64,000 bases of DNA, taken from the NCBI GenBank assembly GCA_963169105.1, contig OY720643.1, forward strand, positions 79,095,696 to 79,159,695. The letters are read 5' to 3'. The translations under genes were made by a program, and so were the position numbers. Positions 48,877-58,719 of this stretch are shown here, piece by piece. Source of the stretch: Ceriagrion tenellum. Its lineage: Eukaryota; Arthropoda; Insecta; Odonata; Coenagrionidae. The notes below the pieces were generated by a model, which saw only the letters and a program-made list of their open reading frames with translations, did not search any database and had not been told where the DNA came from. Numbering within the stretch: the first letter of the stretch is position 1; each line of letters starts with the position of its first letter.

Positions 48877-49490
48877 TTACTTGATTTGCAATGTGTAGTA
48901 AATTCAATGAATTCACGCCTGAAATAACTGAGATTATTGAAAGTTTCCTACTGATCAACATTTTCAGGCGTAAATGATCTAGGAATTCCCTATTTCAAAT
49001 AATCACATGGATAAATTTGTATACGAGTTATTGGGTAGATATTTTTGGAATTTCACCCCGAATAAAATATAATTCCATGTATCATCTCTATGGCCCGTCT
49101 TGAATAGACTGGAAGGACTATATACAACAGAGATAAAGAATGTGAAAGGAAAAAAAGGGTTTACTGAACGGAAGAGTTTGGATTAGCAGAGCGTAGCCTC
49201 ACCCTTGGTTATCATGCTGAATTCCTGTACACCACGCTATTTACCCAGAAATTTTGAAAAAGGATTGCAAAAGAATCTGTACTCAATAATCAGTGCTGAG
49301 ACAATTTGAAAAAGATAGCGTCAATAGAGATAATGGCTTCCGAGTTAGCAGCACTTGAAGACCAATGATGAACGTTGTTCAAAAATTTAAATGAAAACTC
49401 TTTGGCGTAACCTGGTGAAATCGACTTTTGTACATAAATATAATTAAAATTAAGTTTGTAAACTCCCCTGAGTTACTTACCGGTCAACGA

Positions 49491-49515
49491 GTTTCACCTC
49501 TTAAGACACCATCAG
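49491..49515 (-). repeat. Isolated CTGATGG/TGAAAC module (module 10)
   Basis: On the minus strand: CTGATGG, TGTCTTAAGAGG, TGAAACTCG. The middle contains the self-complementary TCTTAAGA. No long inverted arms are seen. GTTGACCGGTAAGTAACTC follows. Confidence 0.5.
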
Positions 49516-49559
49516 GTACAATAAACTGTATAATGTAATATTGATACAATGTATTATTT

Positions 49560-50585
49560 GTATATTTTGGGCATAAGAATGTATTTAATTGGTATTTGTA
49601 TTGAAGTATGTATTCACACTGCTACCTCCAGAACTTTCATTGCTGGATCAGCTTCTACTAAAGCTAAAAAGTTTTGATCTCTATAGACTAGCTCATCCTT
49701 TATTTTGAAAAATATCTCCTTAAAACTCAACTTTTCTACAATATTTGGCAACTGCATATTTATATAATAATTCCTTATAGCAAAATATTTTCATTATTCG
49801 GTACGTATTTTCCCTCTATTCACACATTGACTTTACAATCCCTCATTTCTGTTATTCTCATACCAATTCCTCTCATACTCACTTTTATTGCAATGAACAT
49901 TGGTCAAAATATAATACTTATGAACCTTGGCGCAATCTTATCTGCATTTTTTATATTTGGAGTGCAAGAACTGACACTGAGTTATAGCTGTAGAAATTGC
50001 TCCACAAAATAATGTACAGGCCTTTCTCTTGCAATTGCAGGAATTCTCTTTTGCACATCTTTATCTACAACGCTGATTTCCTCGCCGCAATACTGATTTT
50101 ACTCACTTAAAATATTTTGTGGGATAAAGTTATTTGGAAATAATTTTATCACATTTCAAAAAATGCATTTCAACTGCCAGAACAAATAGTAATTTTCCGC
50201 AATATTTATAACCGCTAGCATCCTCGCTCTGTCTCTCATTACCCTGCAGACATCTGAGTCCGACATAGAAACGTAATTTCAACAATTGTTCCCTGTGAGT
50301 AACCCAAAAAATCTTCACCTGAAAACAAATAGGGTTAATTTCGACGGTGACATCATTACCTGCCTAGTAAATTGTGCCTGATTATGGAGATCAAATCTAA
50401 ACACGCACACTGCATTCATTATGGGTTTAACATAAATTAGGAGAGTATAATGTATTCATTTATGCATTTGGTGCCAGTATTGAAATATGTATTGAATTAC
50501 TCTTTTTTTACTGATTCATTCAGCTATGAAACTTCATTAATACATCCAGGTGGACATTTCTAATACTATTAAATATTCGCCACAC
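49560..50585. other. Unassigned AT-rich sequence
   Basis: No gene is supported. A 61-codon hydrophobic frame at 49827-50012 (+) has Ile/Leu-rich composition typical of AT-rich non-coding DNA. Confidence 0.45.
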
Positions 50586-50589
50586 CATG

Positions 50590-51248
50590 ATACATACAAA
50601 CATACCCATCACGCCGTTTCCTTTCGGGGTAGGCACAGTCAAAATGTTTCACTCATTAATACATATTTGTTCACCTAACTCTGCTTCAATAATTTCCTCC
50701 GTACTGACCTATCCTTGCAAACCTCCTTTGCCTCATTTACTCCCATACACTGCTTCATACACGCCCTCCTGTTTTTAAGACTCCTAATATTCCTCACCCT
50801 AAGAATTTCCTCAACCACATTTAACCATAACTTTCTCGGCCTACCCCTACCTCTCACACCATTCATTTTATTCTCATATATCTGTTTCGTTATTCGACTC
50901 TCATCCATTCTCTCAACATGGCCAAACTAACGAAGCAAACTCCTTTCATATATGTACATTACTGGAGCATCTAACCCACATTCATTTATTACCCACTCAT
51001 TCCTGACCTTATCCATCCCACTCTTGTCGCTAACACTCCTCAGAAAACTCATACCCACGGCGTTTAGTCTACTCTTATGTCTATCCTGATATATCCATGT
51101 TTCACTACCATATAGAAAAGTGGGAAGAAGTAAACTAAGTAAACTTTTGTACCCGGTAATTTTCGCTTCCTTAGACAAGAACTCATTCCTTGATATGCTC
51201 CACATGCTACCTACCACTTTCCTTCCATATAATCCCATGTAAAGCAAT
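50590..51248 (-). mobile_element. LINE-A C-terminal region, best-preserved copy
   Basis: The minus strand stays in one phase from 51247 to 50675 (about 190 codons) with a single in-frame TAG near 50925, where the family has the Trp of RWFGHVER. Blocks in order: GRKVVGSMWSISRNE, FLSKEAKI, LLPTFLYGSETWIYQD, RHKSRLNAVGMSFLR, KVRNEWVINE, LDAPVMYIYERSLLR, then GHVERMDESRITKQIYE, GVRGRGRPRKLW and RNIRSLKNRRACMKQ. The 3' UTR (GTGCCTACCCC, GAAACGGCGTG) and a TATG-type tail end near 50590. The 5' end is truncated at about 51248. It is the youngest-looking LINE copy in the window but still dead. Confidence 0.92.
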
Positions 51249-51381
51249 CGATTGGAACAAATCGAAGCCTAATCGACTTTTTTAACTTTTTAGATTTTTT
51301 CCCAACTCGACTCATGATGCTAACTCTACCCTGAAAATTTCACCCACCTAGCTCGTTTAGAAATACCCCAAGAGTTTTGAT

Positions 51382-51440
51382 GAGTCAGTCAGTCAGTCAG
51401 TCAGTGAGTCAGTTAGTCAGTCAGTCAGTCAGTCAGTCAA
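51382..51440 (+). repeat. (GTCA)n microsatellite
   Basis: About 14 imperfect GTCA units with two variants (GTGA and GTTA). They follow CCCAAGAGTTTTGATGA and precede a GCTTTATATATAT stretch, a combination that suggests the tail of some interspersed element. The element is not identified. Confidence 0.9.
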
Positions 51441-51511
51441 TCCGTTTTGTAGCTTTATATATATTAATTAATAATTAATAAATATTGAACATATTCTCTT
51501 AAGTTATTAAC

Positions 51512-51963
51512 CTGCACTTAAAGTAGAAAACAAAGCAGCATTCAAAGCGTACGTAAATTATTATTATTTTATCTACTATAGTTTGTAAGATATTAATTAG
51601 TTCATCAGAAAATAAATTTGTTTTTAATTTACATAAATGAGTGAGTACCAAAACCGTGGAGAAATAATTACGTATTTATAGCTAATTTCAATTTTTCTCT
51701 TCCAATCTTCTACATGGACTGCATGTTTTTTTAATGAATTCTACAATATCGTGAAGCTTGGTTGGTTGAAATTGGTCATCAAAGCTACGGTATGGGCCAG
51801 GAAAAAGTTGAAGAAATTATACCCAGCACTTAGCAGTGAGAAAAATGGTATAAAGAAGACTAAATTACATAACTTATATATGTAAAGCTATCTATTGCAA
51901 TTCTCGAAGCCTAATCTGCACGTAAAGTAGAAAACAAAGCAGCATTCCAAGCGTACGTAATTT
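51512..51963 (+). repeat. 48-bp direct repeat pair, 404 bp apart
   Basis: A unit starting CTGCACTTAAAGTAGAAAAC (51512-51559) recurs at 51916-51963 with about three differences. The second copy is preceded by TCGAAGCCTAATC, which also occurs at about 51262, near the start of this block. Terminal direct repeats around a roughly 400-bp unit could mark a small LTR-like or tandemly arranged element. No coding sequence lies between. Confidence 0.6.
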
Positions 51964-52648
51964 GTATTAAATATTTTATACATTTATTCACGAGACGTAC
52001 TCAAACCGAAGTGTGCTGCGTGGCACAGGTTTTAGACATCGACTCATCGACACTATGCAACAAATGTTGTTCCATTCTATGTGTTATCAAATGACTTCGT
52101 TTACAATACATCACAAAACCTCATCCACAAAAATAACTTTGACCGACAAACTTTTACTATGATCCTCGACAAATGTTTTTCATATGGGAAAAATTAAAGC
52201 CTCAATATAATTATTATGCTACAGACGAAGAGGTATTTCACTTACTTGCATTAAAATAAATTAGAGTCATATAAACGGACTACCTTCATGATTGTCTAAG
52301 TTATAAGTAGAGAAATCAATGCGACTTCTCGATTAGCAGGTAAAAACCCAGCCTCACTGCTGCCGACATAACAAGTGTCATTTCTTTTCATGACAACTAT
52401 TTCGCCCTCAATTGCCGCATACTAAATATATATTAATTTTTAAAGACAAGGAAAAACTTTTTATGACCTCAATCCTTAAAAAAGATAAGTTTTTGTACAT
52501 ATGCATTCTATCTGCAACACATTACCGTGTGTTTTTTGCTCGGGTCACCCATTGCAAGCCGGAAATGCATAATGTCATATACTCCACTGGTAAACTAGAT
52601 GGTCCACTTTAGTAAAAGGGTCCATAACCTACATGCAAACTAGATTTA

Positions 52649-52806
52649 AGAATTTACTAAGAGACTTACGAAATAAAGAAATATTTCAGTTTTATAACGA
52701 TTGTCTCTTTGTTACATTTGTCGTACATTCTGATAATAATTTATTATACAAACATTTTCTAAAGGTATTGAGAAGAGTGTCCGTTTCATCATAATGTCCT
52801 GGGATA
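52649..52806. repeat. Recent 157-bp duplicate, copy 2 (partner at 39441)
   Basis: About 96 percent identical to 39441-39598 over its full length, with no indel seen. The flanks differ completely. The minus-strand short frame ending in LSECTTNVTKRQSL is preserved. Confidence 0.75.
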
Positions 52807-52920
52807 AACTTGGGGCTGGGTAATGAGAAACATGCTGATGATTTTAATGTTTTTGATCGTGCTAAGCTGAGGTAGGGAGGGCTTGATTGGTGTGTCTATC
52901 TACTTCTGCAAAATCTGTGT

Positions 52921-53050
52921 AAGCCACCATTACAGAGTGTGCCATAGGGTGATTCCATATCAGGCAAGCAGCACTCATCCCAGTTCAAACCACAACAGCG
53001 CACTTTCCCCGGCCACCAGGCGCAGGCCAAAAGCAGTCAGGATAACAATG
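52921..53050 (+). repeat. Diverged interspersed repeat, copy 2 (partner at 10205)
   Basis: GCCACCATTACAGAGTGTG, ATAGGGTGATTCC, ATCAGGCAAGCAGCACTCAT, CCGGCCACCAGGCGCAGGCC and CAGTCAGGATAACAATG run collinear with 10205-10325. The higher GC of this copy suggests it is closer to the source. The family is unknown. Confidence 0.5.
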
Positions 53051-53054
53051 CGCG

Positions 53055-53785
53055 ATCAGACTAGAAAAAAGGAGAGCGCTATGTAGAATAACATTTTACT
53101 GTGGAAAACTAGTTATGATACAACTAATGGTTAATTTCAACTATGCATATATAAATAGTTCTACAAGGTACTAAACCATGCCGCTAAAACTTGCCGGAAA
53201 CTTCAAACATAAAATTTACTCTTCCTAGTATGGATTTAAGTTTTATAGAACTGATATATCGCAACTTTTATGGTCTCTTATTGTACATGGAAAATATGAC
53301 GCTGTAAATCTTTCGGTTATGCAGTCTATTTCCTTAAATTTATGCCTGTGATCGTTTTTACCATAATAGTTTGGGCTTAGCAAAATATGCATAACTTCCG
53401 GCCAAAAGCAGTGCACATCAAACATTCATTTTTTCTATACATTCCCCTTTGATCAGGTAAGGGTTCCCACTCCAATTCTTTCAACATTTCAGTAACGCTG
53501 CTAAGTTAATCAGAGAAATTATTAAAAATATAATTGCGCTCCGCTGTTTTCGATCAATATCTGAAACCAGTCCTACTTTTTAAGGTCTATGCTAGCGATG
53601 TATTCCAACTGAGATCTCACGAAATGAAAATTACATCGCTTCTTTATTTTGTCATCAGATATGGAAATAGTTAGATAGGTGTGTTTATATGTATGCATAA
53701 AATCTAACTAGTTAAACGGTTTATGCTTTGACTATTGTTCTATTTGGTTTCCTCTGGTGAAACACACGCCGGATAGCTATGTTAG
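53055..53785. other. Unassigned AT-rich sequence
   Basis: No supported feature is seen in this stretch. Confidence 0.45.
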
Positions 53786-53789
53786 AAAG

Positions 53790-54400
53790 AGATGAGGAAA
53801 CATCACCATGGTAGTCTAGCCCCCGTTCCATCGTCCGCAAGTGTCTGTGCAGAGGGTAGTCTTTATCTCTTTACTGGCCGAGTTTCCATAGCCACCATAC
53901 ACCCCCGTCACCACGGCCCCAGCACCGCACATATGCGCCGGTCGACTCCTCCACACCCTGTCCTCTTAGTCACCCCTCATCACATACATATCTCATCCTT
54001 CTTTCTCCCACCCACACTATTCCTACCCTCTTACGAATCCTACCCCGGTCTAACCCCCTTACCCTTCCAATGCTCCCCCCCGTTCCACCCCCGTTTTTTT
54101 CCTTCGTCCCATAAACCCATCTCCGGGGCCAAGTCAGCGAGTTTTTACATTTATATCCCAGGGCATCGGCCCGCACGTCCGTGGGGGCTCGCGAGTTATG
54201 GCCCTTTGAATTACTTCACACGTCGCCAACCTCGCTCCGGCCGTGCCCTTCGTCCTATCCCATCCTTTCCAGCCCCTATTTTCCCTCCCCTACCCCCGGC
54301 CGCTCAAACCAGACACCACCTGGTTCCACAGGGAACATCGATGCATTCTATCTCGAATCCAGCCTACGATACGAATTGTGAATACATAGCACGTGAAAAC
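53790..54400 (+). other. GC- and C-rich island holding the longest open frame of the window
   Basis: A 206-codon frame (53792-54412, +) is rich in Pro, His, Ser and Phe and has no recognisable domain. C-rich runs (CCCCCCCG, CCACCCCCG, CCTCCC) explain its length through lack of T/A-rich stop codons. A 68-codon minus frame and a second plus frame overlap it. I regard it as a compositional frame in an island like those at 18560 and 30430. A real but unknown gene cannot be excluded without transcript data. Confidence 0.4.
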
Positions 54401-54639
54401 ATACCTGAATAAAAGACGTGCTAACGTCGTAGATTGGAAAATTTGAACAGTGGCAGCGAAACTTGGCAAAATCAGTATTCTAAGGTTATTTTGTTGTTTT
54501 ATGACTTGTGCGTCATTGAGAGGTGGAGTCATTGGGTCCAAAGCCCAAAAAAGTTACATACATATCCACTTACCCAAAGAGAAAAGCTGAAGGTAGAAAT
54601 CATATTCTAGCAAAAGCGAGGGGAGAGAGATGAGACTAA

Positions 54640-55235
54640 GTGGATTCCTTCGTTTGTCTCGGAAGTACCATCACGTGGGACGGAAGAAGTACAACGGATA
54701 TCAAGCAAAGAATAGAACAAGCTAAGAAGGCGCTCATAGTTAACAGATAACTGCTGTATTTCAAGAAGATCGGCCTACGGACTAGAAAAAAGTATGCGAA
54801 AACATTCGCGTGGAGCGTGGCACACTATGGATCGAAAGCATAGACCATTAGAAAAACAGACCAGAACAGACTAATGACTCTGAAACCTGGTGCTGGAGGA
54901 AGATGCTGAAGATAAAATGGACAGAAAAATAAGAAATGAAGTTTACAGAAGAGCAGAAGAGGAGAGGACCATATGGAATACCATGCAGAAAAGTAGAACC
55001 CGATGGATTGGAGACACCGCGAGGCACAATGGGTTTGTAAATAACATAATTGAAGATGAAATAGAGGGAATTGTTCCAAGAGGAAGATCCAGGAATAAGT
55101 TAATGGGCAAAATAAAGAGGAAAGTATTTTACAAAGACATAGGGAAAGCTTCCCGGAAGTAATGGAACTAGCGTTAGATAGGGATAAAGATAGGGATAGA
55201 TATAAAGGGCTGCTGTCAACTAATATTAGGATTGA
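54640..55235 (+). mobile_element. LINE-B C-terminal region and 3' UTR
   Basis: The plus strand carries, in shifting phases, the blocks GSTITWDGRS-like (near 54660-54690), IEQAKKAL, then KTFAWSVAHYGSKA with an in-frame stop. TDQNRLMTLK, WCWRKMLKIKWT, NEVYRRAEEERTIWNTM, RTRWIGDTARHNGFVNNIIE and GIVPRGRSRNK follow. The 3' UTR has TAGATAGGGATAAAGATAGG and ends near AATATTAGGATTG. The 5' end is lost. A minus-strand 140-codon frame (54825-55247) is its antisense shadow. The fold-back at 55234 begins exactly at its 3' end. Confidence 0.88.
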
Positions 55236-55386
55236 TATAGGCAGCACTTTTTGGGGGTTTTCACCGCGTTGTTGTTTTTAGTGACAACAGTTTCACCTGC
55301 GTTCCAGCAGGCGTCTTCAGATCAAAACTGTTGTCACTAAAAACAACAACGCGGTGAAACCCCCCCAAAAAAATGCTGCCTATATC
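55234..55386 (-). repeat. Fold-back element with CTGAAGA/TGAAAC module (module 11)
   Basis: Arms 55234-55293 and 55324-55386 are almost perfect inverted copies of 60 bases (GATATAGGCAGCA.TTTTT and AAAAACAACAACGCGGTGAA), differing mainly in homopolymer length. On the minus strand the spacer reads CTGAAGACGCCTGC, TGGAAC, GCAGGTGAAAC (55290-55320). This is a 5-bp GC-rich hairpin between CTGAAGA and GAAAC, enclosed by the arms. It is the clearest and youngest-looking module in the window. Confidence 0.88.
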
Positions 55387-55414
55387 ATTGGAGCACCGCA
55401 GAAGCCTTTGCACC

Positions 55415-55620
55415 AATCTTAGGATTGGACGACCGATCTACTCACTCATAACAGCATTCCCTTTCGGGGTTGGCAAAGTCAGAGAGTTAAGTTATCACCG
55501 TTAGCCCTAAAAAACTGGCTAGCTTTTCATAATTACCTCTACAGAATCCTATTATTACACACTACATTCGCATCTCTCACACTCATGCATTGCTTCGCAA
55601 TCATTCTCCAAGCTTTACGA
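55415..55620 (-). mobile_element. LINE 3' end fragments after the fold-back
   Basis: AATCTTAGGATTGG (about 55415) repeats the LINE-B terminus seen just before the fold-back. From 55441 the complement of a LINE-A-like 3' end follows: CATTCCCTTTCGGGGTTGGC, then ACTCATGCATTGCTTCG. This is a diverged relative of 50610-50770. Confidence 0.5.
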
Positions 55621-55639
55621 AACAATGAAGGGAAAGCTC

Positions 55640-56400
55640 ACGAGATGACAACTGCTGATGTGAGATAAGGAGATTGGAAAGCATGTGGTGGGAGAAAGGG
55701 CCAACTTCATTGCGCTTAATCTGAGAAAAGTCAATTGTAAGTGTAACTCGGCTATTAAGTTAACTTGAGGTACATGTTGAAAAATACTATCATGTTTTTC
55801 TTAATCGTAAATCCCTACCCGAAAATGAAAGCTTCAGCGTCAAATTTGAAGCTGATATTGGAAATCCACCACAGAAATCCATCTTAAATATGGATTAAGA
55901 ATCGTAGTGAGGAATTTGGTTGATTCGAATAGTGGGTTGAATGCCATTTTGATGATACCTTCTAAGATATATAACCTGGGGCACCCAATAAGTTACACGC
56001 GGAAACAGCCATACTACTCCTTCCGGAGCTTGTTTGTAGAAAACGGACCCTTTTACATAGAGGAGCGTCTATGCAACCGTCATCTCATACTGTGGATGTC
56101 CATGTTGATTTGTAGCTATGGAGATTATTTTATGTTTATTACTGAAATGTTTTATTGATTATCCATACACGCACGCCCCCTGAATAGGCCGACATTATTT
56201 CCGGTGTATAACACTGAGAAAGCCGTTTACTGACTGGGTCCTCAACATATTTGAGAACTGCTTCTACTTTGATATCCACTTACTGCCTTTGCATTAGGTT
56301 TATCCTCCTCAAAATCTGTCATCTACTTTTCATTGGCTCCCTCAGCTTTTCTACACCGTTTCTTCCACTCACTCTTCGATTAATTCCTCGCCATACCCAT
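55640..56400. other. Unassigned sequence
   Basis: No gene is supported. The frames at 55907-56158 and 56251-56472 lack motifs; the second runs into the LINE at 56410. Confidence 0.4.
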
Positions 56401-56409
56401 CGAAATCCT

Positions 56410-57890
56410 TTTCAGAGACAGAGACAAAGACATAGAGACAAAAGACGACGTGGAAGTGGAAGAGGTATATGACAGCGATAGTAGACTAACTAATTTAGAT
56501 GTGAAGGATGAGGGAGCACTAGATGAGCATAACCTCATTAACAAAGGTGAAAATGAGAAAGCATTGAAAGAGATGAAGGCAAGAAAAGCTATTGAAGTGG
56601 AGAACATACTTTCAAAGTTGCTAATTAATTTAAGTCAAAATGGTAGGCAAACTTTTTCCAAACTAATTTGATGGATTTACGAGGAAGAAGTATGACTAGA
56701 GTGCTTATTCCTATCCCGAAAATTAAGAAAGCGCTAGAATGCGAGGAATATAGAACAATCAGTTTGATTTAGTATGAAGCCAAAGTTGCACTTAGAATAA
56801 TCCACAAAAGGTTGGAGAGTAGGGGAATTATCTACTTTGGTAATGACCGGTTTGGGTACCGGAAAGGAAGGTCAACTCGGGATGGAATTGCGGTGATGAG
56901 AACACTTATTGAATGAAGCAGAGTATAACCAGGATGTTTCCTCATGTCTCGTGGATTTCGAAAAGGTTTTTGACAGAGTAAAGGCTACTATAGGTCGAGG
57001 GGTAGACCAAGGCTGCCCTTAGTCACCTTTGTTTTGTGACATTTATGCTGAGAAAATTGTCTGACAGGCAAGTGAAAAACTTCGTCGATGTGGGAATCAA
57101 GGTGAGAGGGCAGCTAATACAGTTAGTTGAGATTACGGACGACCAGGCACTGATTAGTCAACCTTCGAAGGGGTTTCAAACTTGAGTAGATGCTTTAGAA
57201 ATTTCAGTACGGAAATTGAAAATGTAGATATCATCAGAAAGCAAAATTATGGGATTATCTAGGATAAAGAAAGCGAGGCTGGTTATTAAAGTTGGAGGGT
57301 ACAAACACGGGCAAGTAGAACATTTTAATTGCTAGGGCAGCACGCTTTAAGAAAATGGGCATAGTTGAAAAGTCATAAGGAAGAGAATAGCGTTAGCTAA
57401 GGGGGCATGTAGTAACTGAAGGGAGCTGATGCCGGGGGCCTTAGGCAAGGACATGAAGAGGAGACTGGTGAAGGGCTCGATATGGAGCGTAGCATTTTAT
57501 GGAGCAGAAGCGTGGACCCTCGGAAAGGATCAATAGACGATATCTGGACGAGAATAGGCTACAGGCATTTAAGATGTAGATATGGAGAAAGCTAGGTGGA
57601 CGAAATGGTAGGCAAACGAGGAAGTGCTGAAGATGGTGGGCGAGGAAAGGAAACTTCTGAATGAAATCCGGGATAGGCAGAGTAGGTGTCTTGTGCAAGT
57701 AAGTTGCACAACAAGAATTTTGGGCAAGCAGGGAAAAGTAAAATAGGAGAATTGGTTTCATGGACGAATGGAGAACGGTATATCGTTTGCTGAGGCGAAA
57801 ATGGTGGTACTAGAGTGAGATAGAACCCTGAAAGTGTAGAAAATCAGGAGGAGACTCTCTGGCTGTCACCTAAACCAATCTTTTACCCGT
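56410..57890 (+). mobile_element. LINE-D reverse transcriptase, long but internally deleted copy
   Basis: This is the most extended RT remnant in the window. Blocks in order on the plus strand: KALKEMKARKAI (from KMKNGKA), LSQNGRQTFSKLI, LIPIPKIKKALECEEYRTI, RIIHKRLESRG, DRFGYRKGRSTRDGIAVMRT, SSCLVDFEKVFDRVK, GRGVDQGCP, DIYAEKIV, then TDDQALIS (active site, with the FAD position reading TD) near 57130-57160. RWSIWSVAFYGAEAWTL follows near 57480-57515 and EEVLKMVGEERKLLNEIRDR near 57620-57680. Between DRVK and GRGVDQGCP, roughly 50 residues expected in this clade are missing (about 56985). Many stops and frameshifts are present. The minus 106-codon frame at 57441-57761 is antisense. Confidence 0.88.
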
Positions 57891-57899
57891 AGAATATTT

Positions 57900-58575
57900 A
57901 AAAGAAATTACTTTTAAAAGTCACATACAATGCTGAAACATAGCCGCGAGCAGGAATTTCTATTGCTCTAGCTCATTCCATACCTTCACCCACCTGATGG
58001 GTGGGATCGAACTAGAGGTTCTGATGGCGACATAAGGTCCAAAACTCCGAGCTCGGAGACATTCATAATGAGGGCCCACGCTGGCGCATGACCCTCAACG
58101 AGCACGTAGCAGATATAGAGTTTCTGCGGTCTCCACTCTTTACCCTCAAGCCTCAACTTTGGCAGAATTAAAGGCGCGTAATATTATAAAACATGGAGTA
58201 GAACATAGGTGTTTTACTGTGTATAATTAACATTTTGATATAACCTACAAATTTTACAATTCCAATGAGAGGGAATGCTTAAAAAGAGAATAAAATACGT
58301 TTTTTAAAATTTGAATGCACTGATTCTATCTGCCCTAGCGAGCAAACTAGCCAATAAGCTTAAAAAAGATATCTCGAAGTCTTTGAAGATGGTTCCCTTC
58401 CGAAACGCACGGACAACTGTCGCTATTATGGAAAGGCTGTTAATACTGCTGCACGGATATCAGAGTAACTGTAGTGAGTAATGTTTGACAAAGTTATGAA
58501 ATATAATAATGAGGAGTCAGCAAAAATATGTGCACAAATATACAGAAGCCATGCTGTAGAGGCAATGATTCGTAA
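57900..58575. other. Unassigned sequence
   Basis: No supported feature is seen in this stretch. Confidence 0.45.
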
Positions 58576-58582
58576 ATGGCCG

Positions 58583-58712
58583 CATATGACGGCGCGCGCC
58601 GCCGCGCCGGCATGGAAGACCGGCGGTGCGCCGCACAAAATCCATCTGCGGCGGCGGCGCCATCAAAACTATCGGCGGTGGCGGCGAAGCGCGGCGGCGC
58701 ACAGGCCTACTG
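58583..58712. other. GCG/GCC-rich patch
   Basis: About 130 bases are dominated by GGCGCGCGCCGCCGCGCC, GCGGCGGCGGCGCC and GGCGGTGGCGGCGAAGCG. They are rich in CpG and sit abruptly in AT-rich flanks. The internal symmetry (GGCGCGCGCC is self-complementary) allows strong hairpins. Frames on both strands pass through it (58481-58756, 58576-58947 +, 58517-58726 -) and none is recognisable. It may be a small CpG island, a GC-rich repeat end or a trinucleotide-type expansion. Confidence 0.7.
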
Positions 58713-58719
58713 CAACCTT

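Noticed and set aside
49827..50012. Small hydrophobic membrane peptide of 61 codons
   Set aside because: Ile/Leu/Phe-rich peptides of this length are expected in AT-rich non-coding DNA.
53792..54412. 206-codon open frame, the longest in the window, as a protein-coding gene
   Set aside because: It lies in a C-rich island, is dominated by Pro/His/Ser/Phe, has overlapping frames on both strands and no recognisable domain. Base composition explains its length.
54825..55247. 140-codon minus-strand frame
   Set aside because: Antisense of a LINE-B reverse-transcriptase C-terminus, as at 7633-8017 and 57441-57761.
1528..55386. Calling the CTGANGA/GAAAC modules canonical hammerhead ribozymes
   Set aside because: The core blocks fit the consensus, but most sites have an extra base before stem II, lack a clear stem I, and show no NUH cleavage site in the required position. 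Only resemblance is claimed.
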